This document shows positions 1-9,250 of a stretch of DNA of 64,000 nucleotides, one piece after another. Each line of letters starts with the position of its first letter. Positions within the stretch are counted from its first letter, which is position 1. This DNA is from an uncultured Sphaerochaeta sp. (GTDB lineage Bacteria; Spirochaetota; Spirochaetia; Sphaerochaetales; Sphaerochaetaceae), in assembly GCF_963667405.1 (NCBI RefSeq), contig NZ_OY763408.1, forward strand, positions 434,001 through 498,000, given 5' to 3'. The position numbers and the translations under genes are program-made. The notes below the pieces were generated by a model, which saw only the letters and a list, made by a program, of their open reading frames with translations, made no database searches and had not been told where the DNA came from.

Positions 1-1593
1 CTTGAAGGGGCCTTCCTTGCCGTTGGTGCGGGGCACGAACCACGTGGTCGGCCAAGTCTGGTCTGTCCGCTTGTTGATGGTGTCGAAGACCTCATCAGGA
101 ACATCGCAGGTCCATCCTTCAGCAAGCTGGAGTACCGGGCCTACGCCCTTGACCAGGTTGACGCGAACCATGGTCAGCGGCATGCCGCCTTCGCTGAGGA
201 AGGTGGAGGAGAAGCCGCCGCCGCGGAAGTAGCCGCAGTTGGCGACACTGAAGCGGGTGTTCTCGAGCGTCTTCTGCACGTCCTCTGCAGTGATCTCCCA
301 GTAGCGTTTCATCTCGCTTTCGCCTGCCTTGTTCTTCATCTGCCCAGCAGCATCGAGGGTGGTTGCTCCGCTGTTGATCAGGTGGATGAAGCCTTCCTTG
401 GCAAGACCGGTGGGCTTCCAGCCGGTAACCCGCTCGACCGACTCAGGGCTCCAGTAGGTGCGTACATCACTGAAGATGGCCGCACGGTTGGTCAGCAGTT
501 TGCAGAAGAGCATGCTGATGCCATTGAGGTGGTCGTTCTCGGTAGCCATGACATAGGGCTCACGGATGCCGTTCCAGTCGAAACTGGTGGTGAGCATGGT
601 CTCCATGAAGTCGCCGTTCGGCCAATGGTCGGTCCACTGCCTCTGTCCCTGGAAGCCTGCGAAGAGGGCGTTGTGTCCCAACGCTTCCTCGCGGAAGCCA
701 AGGGATTCGAGCTGCTTGTTGCCGACCATCATGTCGCGGCAGATCATCGTCATTTTTGTGCAGTACTCCCAATCCTTGGCGAGCTGCTCATCGCTTCTTC
801 TGTTCTCCGGAGCATTTGCGGTATCTTCTGCCTGGATGCAGTTCTCACGCACCCATGCGATGGCCTTCTTGTACTCGGCGGGATCGAGAATATCCTCTGC
901 GATGCGGCGTTCGATCTCGCACATGTCCACCACCTCGGTTCTCATTCCCAGGTAGTCCTGCAGCAGGTCCTGGTCGACCAAGGAGCCCGCGATACCCATC
1001 GACATGCCGCCGATGGAAAGGTAACTCTTGCCTCGCATGGTTGCCACAGCCAGGGCTGTACGGGCAAAGCGGAGGATCTTATCGGCCACATCGTCGGGAA
1101 TGGAGGTGTCACTGTTGTCCTGCACATCGCGCCCGTAGATGCCGAAGGCAGGAAGGCCCTTCTGGGTGTGGGCTGCCAGGACTGCCGCCAGATACACAGC
1201 ACCCGGTCGTTCGGTTCCATTGAAACCCCATACAGCCTTTACGGTAAGGGGATCCATATCGAAGGTCTCGGTCCCGTAGCACCAGCAGGGGGTTACCGTA
1301 AGGGTGACAGCCACCCCTTCCCTGGCAAATTTCTCAGCACAATCGGCACTCTGCCTGACTCCACCAATGGTGGTGTCGGCGATGATGCACTCAACCGGTT
1401 CTCCGGTAGTATGGAATACATGATCGCTGATCAGCTTTGCTGCAGCCTTGGCCATGTTCATGGTCTGGTCTTCCAGCGACTCGCGCACCCCTCTTTGTCT
1501 TCCATCAATAACCGGCCTTATGCCGATCTTCGGAAGCGAGGATGCATAGCGTCTCTCAGGCCCTATGCATTTCATTTCAGATTTATTTGCCAT
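1..1593 (-). CDS. fucI: L-fucose isomerase, 3' end cut by window edge
   Basis: Interconverts L-fucose and L-fuculose, the first step of cytoplasmic fucose breakdown. The minus strand is open from an ATG at 1593 to the window edge (531 codons); the E. coli enzyme has about 591, so roughly 60 C-terminal residues are missing. FucI-like stretches include [14 protein letters not shown] near the N-terminus, [12 protein letters not shown] in the middle, and [10 protein letters not shown] close to the edge, which matches the conserved C-terminal substrate/metal region. An AAGGAGG ribosome site sits just upstream of the ATG. It diverges from fucU across a LacI-type operator at 1621-1636, so fucose-responsive repression is likely. 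The call is firm. Confidence 0.95.
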   Translation of the reverse strand, partial: MANKSEMKCIGPERRYASSLPKIGIRPVIDGRQRGVRESLEDQTMNMAKAAAKLISDHVFHTTGEPVECIIADTTIGGVRQSADCAEKFAREGVAVTLTVTPCWCYGTETFDMDPLTVKAVWGFNGTERPGAVYLAAVLAAHTQKGLPAFGIYGRDVQDNSDTSIPDDVADKILRFARTALAVATMRGKSYLSIGGMSMGIAGSLVDQDLLQDYLGMRTEVVDMCEIERRIAEDILDPAEYKKAIAWVRENCIQAEDTANAPENRRSDEQLAKDWEYCTKMTMICRDMMVGNKQLESLGFREEALGHNALFAGFQGQRQWTDHWPNGDFMETMLTTSFDWNGIREPYVMATENDHLNGISMLFCKLLTNRAAIFSDVRTYWSPESVERVTGWKPTGLAKEGFIHLINSGATTLDAAGQMKNKAGESEMKRYWEITAEDVQKTLENTRFSVANCGYFRGGGFSSTFLSEGGMPLTMVRVNLVKGVGPVLQLAEGWTCDVPDEVFDTINKRTDQTWPTTWFVPRTNGKEGPFK

Positions 1594-1620
1594 CCCATCC
1601 TCCTTGGTATATGATACGAA

Positions 1621-1636
1621 ATGTAATCGTTTACAT
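1621..1636. promoter_or_regulatory. LacI-type operator between fucI and fucU
   Basis: ATGTAATCGTTTACAT has perfect 6-base arms around TCGT and matches the LacI/GalR operator form TGTAA-N4-TTACA. It lies between the divergent fucI (start 1593) and fucU (start 1696), so one repressor could control both. The same motif occurs twice upstream of the sugar ABC operon at 23119, which ends with a LacI repressor gene at 26823. Confidence 0.75.
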
Positions 1637-1695
1637 CAGGTGCAGTATGGCACACGATGTGTACAAATGCAATCCATTTTACGCAGGAGAGACCT

Positions 1696-2121
1696 ATGTT
1701 GAAAATGCTTTCCCCAATCCTGGGGCCGGATTTGCTGAAAATTCTCATGGAAATGGGCCATGGTGATGAACTGGTCATAGCTGATGGGAATTTTCCCGCT
1801 GCAAGCATGAATGAGCGGGTGGTTCGCCTCGATGGCAATGGGGCGGAAGCGGTGTTGCGGGCTGTGCTTTCCGTCTATCCCCTGGACAGCTATGCCCCCA
1901 ATGCCTTTTTGATGGAGAAAGTCAAAGGGGATGCGGTGGAAACCCCGATCTGGGCCTCCTTTGAGCAGATTGCCAAGGAAGGCGATCCAAACTTCAAGGG
2001 CTTCGGCAATCTTGAGCGGTATGCTTTCTACGAGCGCAGCAAGAAAGCATACGCCATCATTGCAACCAGCGAATCTGCACTCTATGCCAATGTCATCCTG
2101 AAAAAAGGGGTGGTAGTCTAG
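1696..2121 (+). CDS. fucU: L-fucose mutarotase (RbsD/FucU family)
   Basis: Interconverts the alpha and beta anomers of L-fucose so that the isomerase receives its preferred form. The 141-residue product has family length. Near the start it has GHGDELVIADGNFP, containing the conserved His and Asp of RbsD/FucU proteins, and near the end NLERYAFYERSKKAYAIIAT. The chosen ATG follows a GGAGAG ribosome site; an in-frame ATG at 1657 would add 13 residues unlike the family. Divergence from fucI separates it from RbsD, which normally sits with ribose genes. Its stop overlaps the stop of the convergent AraC gene. Confidence 0.9.
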   Translation: MLKMLSPILGPDLLKILMEMGHGDELVIADGNFPAASMNERVVRLDGNGAEAVLRAVLSVYPLDSYAPNAFLMEKVKGDAVETPIWASFEQIAKEGDPNFKGFGNLERYAFYERSKKAYAIIATSESALYANVILKKGVVV

Positions 2122-2987
2122 TCGGCAGTGGGGGTTGTCCAGAGCGTCTTGTACTGGCGAGGACTCATCTGCATGTGGCTTCTGAACTGCCTTGCGAAGT
2201 AGTTGGCATCGGAAAATCCGGTTTTCTCACTGATACGCTCAATGCTCAGGTTCGTGGTGAGCAACAGTGTCGAGGCATAGGCAATCCTGCGGTGGATGTG
2301 AAAGTCCACCGGGGACCAGCCTGTGGAGAGCTTGAACTGGCGATTGAGGGTGCTTGCGCTCATGTTTGAGACACCGACAAGCTCCTCGAGGGAGATGCTT
2401 CGGTCGAGGTGTTTCTCCATATATGCAATGATGTCCTGCAGCCTTGGGTCTTCCTGGTAGACGGTTCCCTTGCGCGAGGTGTAGAAGCGGCAGATGAGAA
2501 TCATCAGCTGCAAGAGCTTTGCATACGCCAATGCAGCGGCCCCGTTTCCATAGTCCTGACCTTCAGACTCTTTTTTTATTGCACCGACCAGTGAGAGGAT
2601 TTCTGAGAGTTGGTGTCCGCTGAGACGGACCAGGGGGAGATTGCTATCTTCCTGGAGAAAGACTTCCCGAAACCCGCTCACTTCCCGCAAGTCGGGCAGA
2701 TGGCCTGAGAAGGCCTTCTCCCCGATGAGGACGTCATAGAGGACCAACCCTTCGATGTCGGCATACCCATGTACTGTGCCCGGCTTGATAAAGAAGACCA
2801 TTCCTTCCTGCAAGGGGCGGCTCTCTGCTTGCAAGAGATGTGTCCCTTTTCCCGAAGCAACCACCACCAGTTCGTAGAACTCGTGGCTATGCAAGGAAAA
2901 AGGAATCTCGGGATCCCGATGAAGAACCTTCAGAGGCAAGCGGTTTTCCCGGAAAAACATCGCAGAATGCAGTATGTAGCTAGACAT
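2118..2987 (-). CDS. AraC-family regulator, probable rhamnose activator (RhaS/RhaR-like)
   Basis: A 289-residue transcription regulator with an N-terminal cupin-like sugar-sensing domain (HSHEFYELVVV at about residue 33 and a later PGTVHGYAD) and a C-terminal double helix-turn-helix of about 100 residues (SISLEELVGVSNMSASTLNR, then ISEKTGFSDANYFARQFR). This is the E. coli RhaS/RhaR architecture. It starts 98 bases from the divergent rhaA, and a motif block shared with the promoter at 6447-6511 lies in that gap, so it probably activates both rhamnose operons. The inducer is inferred from context. Its stop overlaps that of fucU. Confidence 0.88.
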   Translation of the reverse strand: MSSYILHSAMFFRENRLPLKVLHRDPEIPFSLHSHEFYELVVVASGKGTHLLQAESRPLQEGMVFFIKPGTVHGYADIEGLVLYDVLIGEKAFSGHLPDLREVSGFREVFLQEDSNLPLVRLSGHQLSEILSLVGAIKKESEGQDYGNGAAALAYAKLLQLMILICRFYTSRKGTVYQEDPRLQDIIAYMEKHLDRSISLEELVGVSNMSASTLNRQFKLSTGWSPVDFHIHRRIAYASTLLLTTNLSIERISEKTGFSDANYFARQFRSHMQMSPRQYKTLWTTPTAD

Positions 2988-2991
2988 GGTA

Positions 2992-3056
2992 AAATCGTGC
3001 TAGAATTTGACTATTCTGTCAAGGTAAAAAGATGAAAAGATGCCACACTTATGGGT
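2992..3056. promoter_or_regulatory. Conserved 65-bp promoter module upstream of rhaA
   Basis: Three blocks are shared, with identical spacing, with the leader of the rhamnose ABC operon at 6447-6511. They are AAATCGTGCTA (2992-3002), TGACTATTCTGTCA (3008-3021) and CACACTTAT (3044-3052). The outer blocks start 52 bases apart in both copies. The TGAC...GTCA block is an inverted repeat. The module lies between the divergent AraC regulator and rhaA and is the likely binding site of that regulator; the last block may include the -10 region. Confidence 0.75.
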
Positions 3057-3084
3057 GTAGAGCAGAATGCACAGGAGGTTTGTC

Positions 3085-4335
3085 ATGTCACCGTATGAAA
3101 CAGCCAAGTCACGATATGCGCGATATGGAGTCGATACCGATTCGGTTTTGGAACAGCTGGCGAAGATTCCCATCTCGATCCACTGTTGGCAGGGAGATGA
3201 TGTCGGAGGGTTCGAACGCCCCGACTCCCAACTTGCGGGAGGAGGCATCCAAACCACAGGAAATTATCCCGGCAAGGCAAAGACCATTTCCCAGCTGCGT
3301 TCTGACATCGAGAAAGTGCTGACCTTGGTGCCGGGTTCGCACCGTCTGAACCTCCACGCCTCGTACGGCGAATTCGGCCCGGTCTTTGTCGATAGGGACC
3401 AGATTGAGGAGAAGCACTACCAGGGCTGGGTGGATTGGAGCAAGAAGGTTGGTCTTCCGCTTGATTTCAACGGAACCTTTTTCAGCCATCCTCTTGCCGA
3501 CGACGGATACACCCTTGCCAGCAAGGACGAGCGCATCCGCCGTTTCTGGATCGAGCATGCCAAGCGCTGTCGCAAGATAGCAGCTTGGATCGGTGAGCAG
3601 CAACTCTCTCCCTGCATCCTGGATACCTGGGTACCCGATGGTGCAAAGAACTATACGGTGGACAAGTTCGGCTACCGTGCAATCCTCAAGGAGAGCCTGG
3701 ACGAGATCTTTGAGACCGAGTATGACCCGGCCTTCATGCGTGATGCTCTGGAGACGAAGTTGTTCGGTATCGGGAGCGAGGCGTTTGTCGTCGGCTCGCA
3801 TGAGTTCTACATGAACTATGCTGCACGCAACAACAAGATGCTGTGCATCGACATGGGCCACTTCCACACGGAGGAGGACATCTCTGACAAACTCTCCTCA
3901 ATCCTGTTGTTCGATGATGAGATTCTCTTGCACGTAAGTCGTCCCATGCACTGGGACAGCGACCATGTGGTATTGTTCAACGACAAGATCAAGATGGTAG
4001 CCGAGGAGCTGGTCCGTAGCGGAAAGCTTGACAATTCCCATATCGGCCTGGATTTCTTCGATGCCTCGATCAATCGCATCGGAGCGTGGGTTACCGGGGT
4101 GCGGGCAATGCGCAAGGCCTTGCTGTTTGCCCTGCTGCAGCCGATCGATCTTCTGATAGAATATGAAGAGGGTGGCAACGGCTATGGAACCATGTCCTTG
4201 CTTGAACTGCAGAATGTGCTTCCGTTCGGTCTGGTCTGGGATGAGTTCTGCAGCAGGCACAACGTGCCGCTGGAGGATGACCTGATCAAAATCATCGGAG
4301 AGTACGAGAACTCGGTTCTCAAGGAGCGTTCATGA
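3085..4335 (+). CDS. rhaA: L-rhamnose isomerase
   Basis: Converts L-rhamnose to L-rhamnulose in the cytoplasm. The protein is 416 residues (E. coli RhaA 419). Family signatures include ISIHCWQGDDVGGFE near the start, HASYGEFG, LDTWVPDGAKNY, HVSRPMHWDSDHVV and GLDFFDASINRIGAW; the last two stretches carry the His/Asp metal ligands of the TIM barrel. The ATG at 3085 follows AGGAGG at a good distance; an upstream in-frame ATG at 3067 lacks a site. The stop overlaps the start of the aldolase gene by 4 bases, indicating translational coupling. Confidence 0.96.
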   Translation: MSPYETAKSRYARYGVDTDSVLEQLAKIPISIHCWQGDDVGGFERPDSQLAGGGIQTTGNYPGKAKTISQLRSDIEKVLTLVPGSHRLNLHASYGEFGPVFVDRDQIEEKHYQGWVDWSKKVGLPLDFNGTFFSHPLADDGYTLASKDERIRRFWIEHAKRCRKIAAWIGEQQLSPCILDTWVPDGAKNYTVDKFGYRAILKESLDEIFETEYDPAFMRDALETKLFGIGSEAFVVGSHEFYMNYAARNNKMLCIDMGHFHTEEDISDKLSSILLFDDEILLHVSRPMHWDSDHVVLFNDKIKMVAEELVRSGKLDNSHIGLDFFDASINRIGAWVTGVRAMRKALLFALLQPIDLLIEYEEGGNGYGTMSLLELQNVLPFGLVWDEFCSRHNVPLEDDLIKIIGEYENSVLKERS

Positions 4336-5411
4336 GTTTGCAAGAGCTGTTGGAACACTCCCGCCGGTACGGAAGCGATCCTGCCTTCGTGCTGTTGGGT
4401 GGGGGGAACACCTCCTACAAGGAGGGGAGAACCCTTTTTGTCAAGGCAAGCGGCCATGCACTGGGAACCATCGGAAAGGAAGGGTTTGTGCGCATGGACC
4501 TCGATCTCTTGGACCAGATCTGGCACAAGCAGTACAGCCAGGATGACGAGGAGCGTGAGGACGAGGTGCTCAAGGACATGATGTTCTGCCGCCTGGAAGG
4601 GGAGACTGCACGTCCGTCGGTTGAGGCGTTGCTGCATGCACTGCTCCCGTTCCCCTACGTGGTGCACCTGCATCCTGCCCTGGTCAACGGTCTGACCTGT
4701 GCCCAGGAGGGGGAAGCTTCCGTCCATAGGCTCTTTGGCGATGCGCTTTGGGTGGAGTTGGTCAAACCGGGCTTCATCCTTGCAAACATCGTGCGCGATC
4801 GTCTTGTCGAACACCAGGAAAAGACGGGAAAAGTATATTCGCTGATTTTCCTGCAAAACCATGGGATCTTCGTTGGTGGCCAAAGCCTTGGGGAAATCGA
4901 GCAGGTCTATGCAAAGGTTCTGGGAACCATCGAGGCCCAGCTGGTGCGAAAACCCGACTTCACCGACCTTGGGGCGGATGAGGTAAAGGTTGGCCAGGTG
5001 ATGGATGTGCTGCAGGCTTTTGGCAAGGAAAAGGTTCTCTTCAGAAACACGGTGGAGTTCAAAAGGATTCTTGCCGACCGCTCCTCCTTTGCCAAGGTTT
5101 CCTCATCGTTCACCCCGGACCACATTGTCTATGCGGGGTTCAAGCCGCTGTGGGTCGATGAGGGTGCTGAGGTGAAGAAGGCGTTCGTACAGTTTGAGCG
5201 GGAGCATGGGAGTTCACCGAAGATTGTCTGTGTCCAGAACCTGGGTGTGTTCTCCCTGGGGGAGAAGCCGCTTCCCCTCTTTTTCGATACGGTGGCCATC
5301 AGCGTGTACAGTGAGAGCTTCGGCGGGCCGCGGTTCATGGACGAGGCGATGATCAACTTCATCAGAAACTGGGAAGTGGAAAAGTATCGCTCCCAGGTTT
5401 CCACCTCCTGA
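4332..5411 (+). CDS. rhaE: Class II aldolase, stand-alone rhamnulose-1-phosphate aldolase (RhaE-like)
   Basis: Probably cleaves L-rhamnulose-1-phosphate to DHAP and L-lactaldehyde. GGGNTSYK, SGHALG, HLHPALVNG (two zinc-ligand His) and QNHGIFVGG (third His) define the class II aldolase fold. The C-terminal section ending NWEVEKYR resembles the end of the aldolase half of the fused RhaEW enzymes (aldolase plus lactaldehyde dehydrogenase, about 690 residues), but the product stops at 359 residues with no dehydrogenase half. A separate short-chain dehydrogenase is encoded at 18952. Operon context with rhaA supports the assignment; exact substrate is inferred. Confidence 0.82.
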   Translation: MSLQELLEHSRRYGSDPAFVLLGGGNTSYKEGRTLFVKASGHALGTIGKEGFVRMDLDLLDQIWHKQYSQDDEEREDEVLKDMMFCRLEGETARPSVEALLHALLPFPYVVHLHPALVNGLTCAQEGEASVHRLFGDALWVELVKPGFILANIVRDRLVEHQEKTGKVYSLIFLQNHGIFVGGQSLGEIEQVYAKVLGTIEAQLVRKPDFTDLGADEVKVGQVMDVLQAFGKEKVLFRNTVEFKRILADRSSFAKVSSSFTPDHIVYAGFKPLWVDEGAEVKKAFVQFEREHGSSPKIVCVQNLGVFSLGEKPLPLFFDTVAISVYSESFGGPRFMDEAMINFIRNWEVEKYRSQVSTS

Positions 5412-5425
5412 GGCAGGTCTGCCGG

Positions 5426-6364
5426 ATGACACTTGAGCGTCTGAACGTACAGTGCAACAAGGCAATGCCCTTTGTCACCCCCATCGGGGTGGCTCTGGGC
5501 TTGCTCTTGGGTTCGCGTCTTGCCCCATTCAAGGAGCTGAGTACGCTCTTTTTCGCCATCATCACGTTTGTGGGAGCCTTGGGTATCAGCTACCGGCAAT
5601 TTGCTCTTGCCCTGCGTCGGCTCAAGGACATTCTTTTTGTGCTTGTCAGTGCCCACGTCCTGCTTCCTTTGCTGACCAAGGTGGTTGCCTCCCTGGTATT
5701 CAGCGATCCGGACCTGGTCACCGGCTTCATTCTCCTCTCGTCCATTCCGATTGCCGTATCCTCGTTCATCTGGTGCACCATCTTTGATGGGGACGGTCCG
5801 CTGGCTCTCTCCCTCATCCTGCTGGACACCCTCCTGTCTCCGCTCATCACCCCGCTGACGATACGCTTGCTCACCGATGCCTCGGTAGTCTTCGACAGCA
5901 AGGGTATCATCACCAGCCTGATGATCATGATTGTCATTCCCTCGCTGCTTGGGATGCTCTTCAGCCAGTATTTCCCGAAGGCATCGAAAGTGGCGGTCCC
6001 GTATCTCAACCCGTTCATCAAGCTCCTGCTGGTTGCCGTGGTGGTGATACACATCGGCCAGCTTTCCGGAAAACTGGCGTTTTCCTGGCTCTACATCCCG
6101 TTGGCTCTGGTCAATGTGCTGGTGATCGCCCTGAGCTTCGTCGTAATCTGGTTTTTGGCTACCCATCTCTTGAAAGCAGACCGTGCATCGGTGGTCTCCA
6201 TGACCTATACCGGGGGGATGCGCAACATCAGCGCGGCCTTGATCCTTGCAACACAGTTCTTCCCTCCACGCGTTTCGCTTCCCGTGATTCTGGGCATTCT
6301 GTTGCAGCAGACCTTCGTTGGATTCTTGGGTTCAGTGCTCTTTTCTGCAAAGCAATCGAAATAA
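5426..6364 (+). CDS. BASS/SBF-family membrane transporter
   Basis: A 312-residue, very hydrophobic protein with about nine or ten membrane segments, resembling the bile acid:sodium symporter superfamily (IAVSSFIWCTIFDGDGPLAL and MTYTGGMRNISAALILATQF are typical of its repeated motifs). Members import organic acids with sodium, and some export metabolites. It lies 14 bases after the aldolase gene, so it is co-transcribed with rhamnose catabolism. Export or uptake of a pathway acid such as lactate is a guess from position only. The ribosome site is weak. Confidence 0.75.
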   Translation: MTLERLNVQCNKAMPFVTPIGVALGLLLGSRLAPFKELSTLFFAIITFVGALGISYRQFALALRRLKDILFVLVSAHVLLPLLTKVVASLVFSDPDLVTGFILLSSIPIAVSSFIWCTIFDGDGPLALSLILLDTLLSPLITPLTIRLLTDASVVFDSKGIITSLMIMIVIPSLLGMLFSQYFPKASKVAVPYLNPFIKLLLVAVVVIHIGQLSGKLAFSWLYIPLALVNVLVIALSFVVIWFLATHLLKADRASVVSMTYTGGMRNISAALILATQFFPPRVSLPVILGILLQQTFVGFLGSVLFSAKQSK

Positions 6365-6446
6365 AATCAAATCACTATTTCCATGGTTTTCGTTTGTTTT
6401 CCCCGTTGTTTGGCTTTCGTTTGGGCTTTGTTTCATAAGTGTGAGC

Positions 6447-6511
6447 AAATCGTGCTAAAAAATGACTATTCAGTCATTGCAGAATCTCAAAAAGCTGTCA
6501 CACTTATAGGT
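6447..6511. promoter_or_regulatory. Second copy of the rhamnose promoter module
   Basis: AAATCGTGCTA (6447-6457), TGACTATTCAGTCA (6463-6476) and CACACTTAT (6499-6507) repeat the rhaA-side module with the same spacing. ATAAGTGTG at 6435-6443 is the reverse complement of the third block and is seen only at this promoter. The preceding T-rich stretch has two TTTCGTTTG copies (6388-6396, 6415-6423). It probably drives the rhamnose ABC operon starting at 6649. Confidence 0.75.
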
Positions 6512-6648
6512 AACAGTAGGTGTCCTTCGGTGGCAACATCGGAGTCTGGGAGGTGTGACACATGCTGTGATTCGCTGTTTGCCCTGGCCAGTCCAGGTAC
6601 AAATAGATTCCGGTATTTCCGGGATGATTCAGCAAAAGGAGTGTTATC

Positions 6649-7662
6649 ATGAAAAGAGCGTTGTTGTTTGTACTCATCGCCAGCTTGGTCTTCACGGGCT
6701 TGTTTGCCCAGGGAACCAAGGAAGAAGCTGTGAAGGGTGACAAAGAGATCGTCATTCTCGTAAAGAGCATGGGAAACGGATTCTTTGATGCAGTCTTCAA
6801 GGGAAGTCAGGAAGCCGCCGGAGAAATCGGTGGGATCAAGACCACCTACATGGGTCCCCCGCAGGCAACTGCCGAGGGTCAGATTGAGATCATCGAGACC
6901 CTCATCGCCCAGCGTGTTGATGGTATTGCCATCAGCGCCAATGACAGCGATGCACTGATTCCCGTGACCAAGAAGGCCATGGCTGCAGGCATCAAGGTCA
7001 TCAGCTTTGACAGCGGCATCAACGTTGGCGGACGCATCGTCGACCTGCTGCCCAGCAATGCAGAGCTCATTGGCCGCCAGCAGATCCAACTCGCTGCAGA
7101 GCTGACCGACTACACCGGTGATGTCGCCGTCCTGTCCGCTTCCGCCCAGGCCACCAACCAGAACCTCTGGATTGACTGGATGAAGGAAGAGATCAAGGAT
7201 GCAAAGTATTCGAAGATGAAGCTCGTGGAAGTCGTCTATGGTGACGATGCCCCGGACAAGAGCTATCGTGAAGCTGTCTCCTTGATGAACAAGTACCCCA
7301 ACCTGAAGGCAATCATCTGCCCGACCACTGTCGGACTTTTGGCTACCGCACAGGCTGTGAAGGACGCCAACAAAATCGGCGTTGTGGAAGTGACCGGTCT
7401 CGGCCTTCCCTCCGAGATGAAAGGCTACATCCTCGACGACACCTGCCGCCAGATGGCTCTGTGGAATCCGATCGATCTCGGCTACACCTCCACCTACATC
7501 CTCAATGCACTCATCGATGGAACCAACAATGGTGCTGTCGGCGATGTCATTCCCGCAGGACGCATGAACTCTGTCAAGGTTGAGAAGGACGGACTCATCT
7601 ACATGAGCACCCCCTATGTCTTCAACAAGGGCAACATCGAGCAGTTCGCAGCAATTTTCTAG
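6649..7662 (+). CDS. rhaS: Rhamnose ABC transporter, periplasmic substrate-binding protein
   Basis: Captures rhamnose outside the membrane and delivers it to the permeases. The 337-residue product has a signal peptide (about 20 residues ending GLFAQG, no lipobox Cys), then a type I periplasmic-binding fold: VKSMGNGFFDAVFKG, ISANDSDALIPVTKKA and ISFDSGINVGGR are typical of the RhaS sugar-binding clade. The symbol follows Rhizobium usage and is not the E. coli regulator RhaS. It is first in the rhaSTPQM-like operon, has the shared promoter module upstream, and is followed by a strong hairpin. Confidence 0.9.
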   Translation: MKRALLFVLIASLVFTGLFAQGTKEEAVKGDKEIVILVKSMGNGFFDAVFKGSQEAAGEIGGIKTTYMGPPQATAEGQIEIIETLIAQRVDGIAISANDSDALIPVTKKAMAAGIKVISFDSGINVGGRIVDLLPSNAELIGRQQIQLAAELTDYTGDVAVLSASAQATNQNLWIDWMKEEIKDAKYSKMKLVEVVYGDDAPDKSYREAVSLMNKYPNLKAIICPTTVGLLATAQAVKDANKIGVVEVTGLGLPSEMKGYILDDTCRQMALWNPIDLGYTSTYILNALIDGTNNGAVGDVIPAGRMNSVKVEKDGLIYMSTPYVFNKGNIEQFAAIF

Positions 7663-7677
7663 GATTCTGCTACCATT

Positions 7678-7701
7678 GGCTCCTGCCTTCGGGCGGGAGC
7701 C
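7678..7701 (+). terminator. Intercistronic stem-loop after rhaS
   Basis: A 10-pair stem (GGCTCCTGCC with GGCGGGAGCC, one T-G wobble) closes a TTCG tetraloop and is followed by a modest T stretch. It lies between the binding-protein gene and the ATPase gene. Such elements stabilise the upstream message or partly terminate transcription, giving more binding protein than membrane subunits. Confidence 0.75.
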
Positions 7702-7732
7702 TTCGATTTTCGGTGCAAACCAAGGAGGAACA

Positions 7733-9250
7733 ATGCCAGACGCATTGTTGGAGGTTCACAACCTCACGAAAATTTTCCCCGGCATCAGAGCCCTTGACGA
7801 TGTGCATCTTACGCTCAGAAGCGGGGAAGTGCATGCACTGATCGGTGAGAACGGGGCAGGGAAGTCAACCTTGGTGAAGGTGCTCACCGGTGTGTACATT
7901 CCCACCAGCGGTACATTGACCTTTGAAGGAAAGGACATCTCATTCCGAAACGCCATCGATGCCCAAGCGGCAGGAATCGTTGCAATTCATCAGGAAGCTT
8001 CGATGTTTCCCGAGCTTACGGTTACCGAGAACATCTTCATGGGGCACCATCTGCGCAATCCACGTACCAAAACACTCGACTGGAAGGCGATGACCGAGCA
8101 GACCAGGCAACTGTTGGGCCGCATGCAGCTTGATATCGACCCGGATACCCTGGTCAAGAACCTGAGTGTTGCAAAGCGTCACATGGTGGAGATCACCAAG
8201 GCGCTCAGTCTCGATGCCAAACTGGTCATCATGGACGAACCCACCAGCGCCCTCACCGGGCGGGAGGTCGAAGACCTCTTCAGGATTGTCCGCTCGCTCA
8301 AGGAGCAAGGCAAGGCAATCCTCTTCATCAGCCACAAGTTTGATGAGATTTTTACGATTTGCGACTATTACACGGTATTCCGTGATGGACAGTATATTGG
8401 GGAAGGCAAGGTTGCCGACAGCAACGAAGATACCATCATCAACATGATGATCGGCCGCTCGATCGACCAGCTGTATCCCGAACACCAGATGCAGAAAGGC
8501 AAGGAAGTGCTCCGCGTTGAGAAGCTTTGCCAGCTTGGGGCCTTCAAGGACATCAGCTTCACGCTCCACGAGGGCGAGGTCCTGGGTCTGTTTGGTCTGG
8601 TGGGGGCCGGCCGCAGCGAAGTGGTGCGGACCATCTTCGGCATCGACAAGGCGAGCGGGGGCACCATGAGTTTGCTCGGCGAGCCGTTCAGTCCCAAGGG
8701 AGCGAAAGAGAGCATGAAGCGGGGCATCGCCCTGGTTCCCGAGGACCGCCAGAAACAAGGTCTGGTGCTCAAGATGAGTCTGACCAAGAATATCTCCCTT
8801 CCCGTGCTGAAACAGCTCTCCTACAAGGGCTTGGTGACCAGAGCAGGGAAGGAGCAGGCCTACGTACAGGACCACGGCAGTCAGATGGAGATCAAGGCAG
8901 CCGGGTATCATGTCGATGCAGAGACGCTTTCGGGCGGAAACCAGCAGAAGGTGGTGCTTGCCAAATGGATCGGAACCAGTCCGAAGATCCTTATCCTTGA
9001 CGAGCCGACCAAAGGCATCGATGTGGCCACCAAGGCTGCGGTGCACCAGTTTGTCTGTGATATGGCCCAGAAAGGGGTTGCGGTGATTCTCATCAGCAGT
9101 GAGCTTCCCGAGGTCCTGGGTATGGCCGATCGCATCCTGGTCATGCACGAAGGGTGCCAGACGGCAATTCTTGATGCACGGAAAGCCACCGCCGAGTCGG
9201 TCATGAAGGCCGCTATTGCCACAACTGTGATGGAGGATACCCATGCCTGA
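7733..9250 (+). CDS. rhaT: Rhamnose ABC transporter, duplicated ATP-binding protein
   Basis: Energises rhamnose import. The 505-residue protein carries two ABC domains as in RbsA/MglA. The first has an intact Walker A (GENGAGKST) and Walker B (VIMDEPTSAL). The second has the degenerate P-loop GLVGAGRSEV usual in this family but a good signature LSGGNQQK. The ATG at 7733 follows AAGGAGG. The last 8 bases overlap the permease start. The symbol follows the Rhizobium rhaSTPQ scheme and differs from the E. coli proton symporter of that name. Confidence 0.9.
   Translation: MPDALLEVHNLTKIFPGIRALDDVHLTLRSGEVHALIGENGAGKSTLVKVLTGVYIPTSGTLTFEGKDISFRNAIDAQAAGIVAIHQEASMFPELTVTENIFMGHHLRNPRTKTLDWKAMTEQTRQLLGRMQLDIDPDTLVKNLSVAKRHMVEITKALSLDAKLVIMDEPTSALTGREVEDLFRIVRSLKEQGKAILFISHKFDEIFTICDYYTVFRDGQYIGEGKVADSNEDTIINMMIGRSIDQLYPEHQMQKGKEVLRVEKLCQLGAFKDISFTLHEGEVLGLFGLVGAGRSEVVRTIFGIDKASGGTMSLLGEPFSPKGAKESMKRGIALVPEDRQKQGLVLKMSLTKNISLPVLKQLSYKGLVTRAGKEQAYVQDHGSQMEIKAAGYHVDAETLSGGNQQKVVLAKWIGTSPKILILDEPTKGIDVATKAAVHQFVCDMAQKGVAVILISSELPEVLGMADRILVMHEGCQTAILDARKATAESVMKAAIATTVMEDTHA

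Noticed and set aside
382..1614. A 410-codon plus-strand frame at the left edge.
   Set aside because: It is antisense to the L-fucose isomerase gene, which has clear family motifs and a ribosome site.
6383..6652. An 89-codon plus-strand frame upstream of the rhamnose-binding protein gene.
   Set aside because: It covers the conserved promoter module and overlaps the start of the real gene; no ribosome site.
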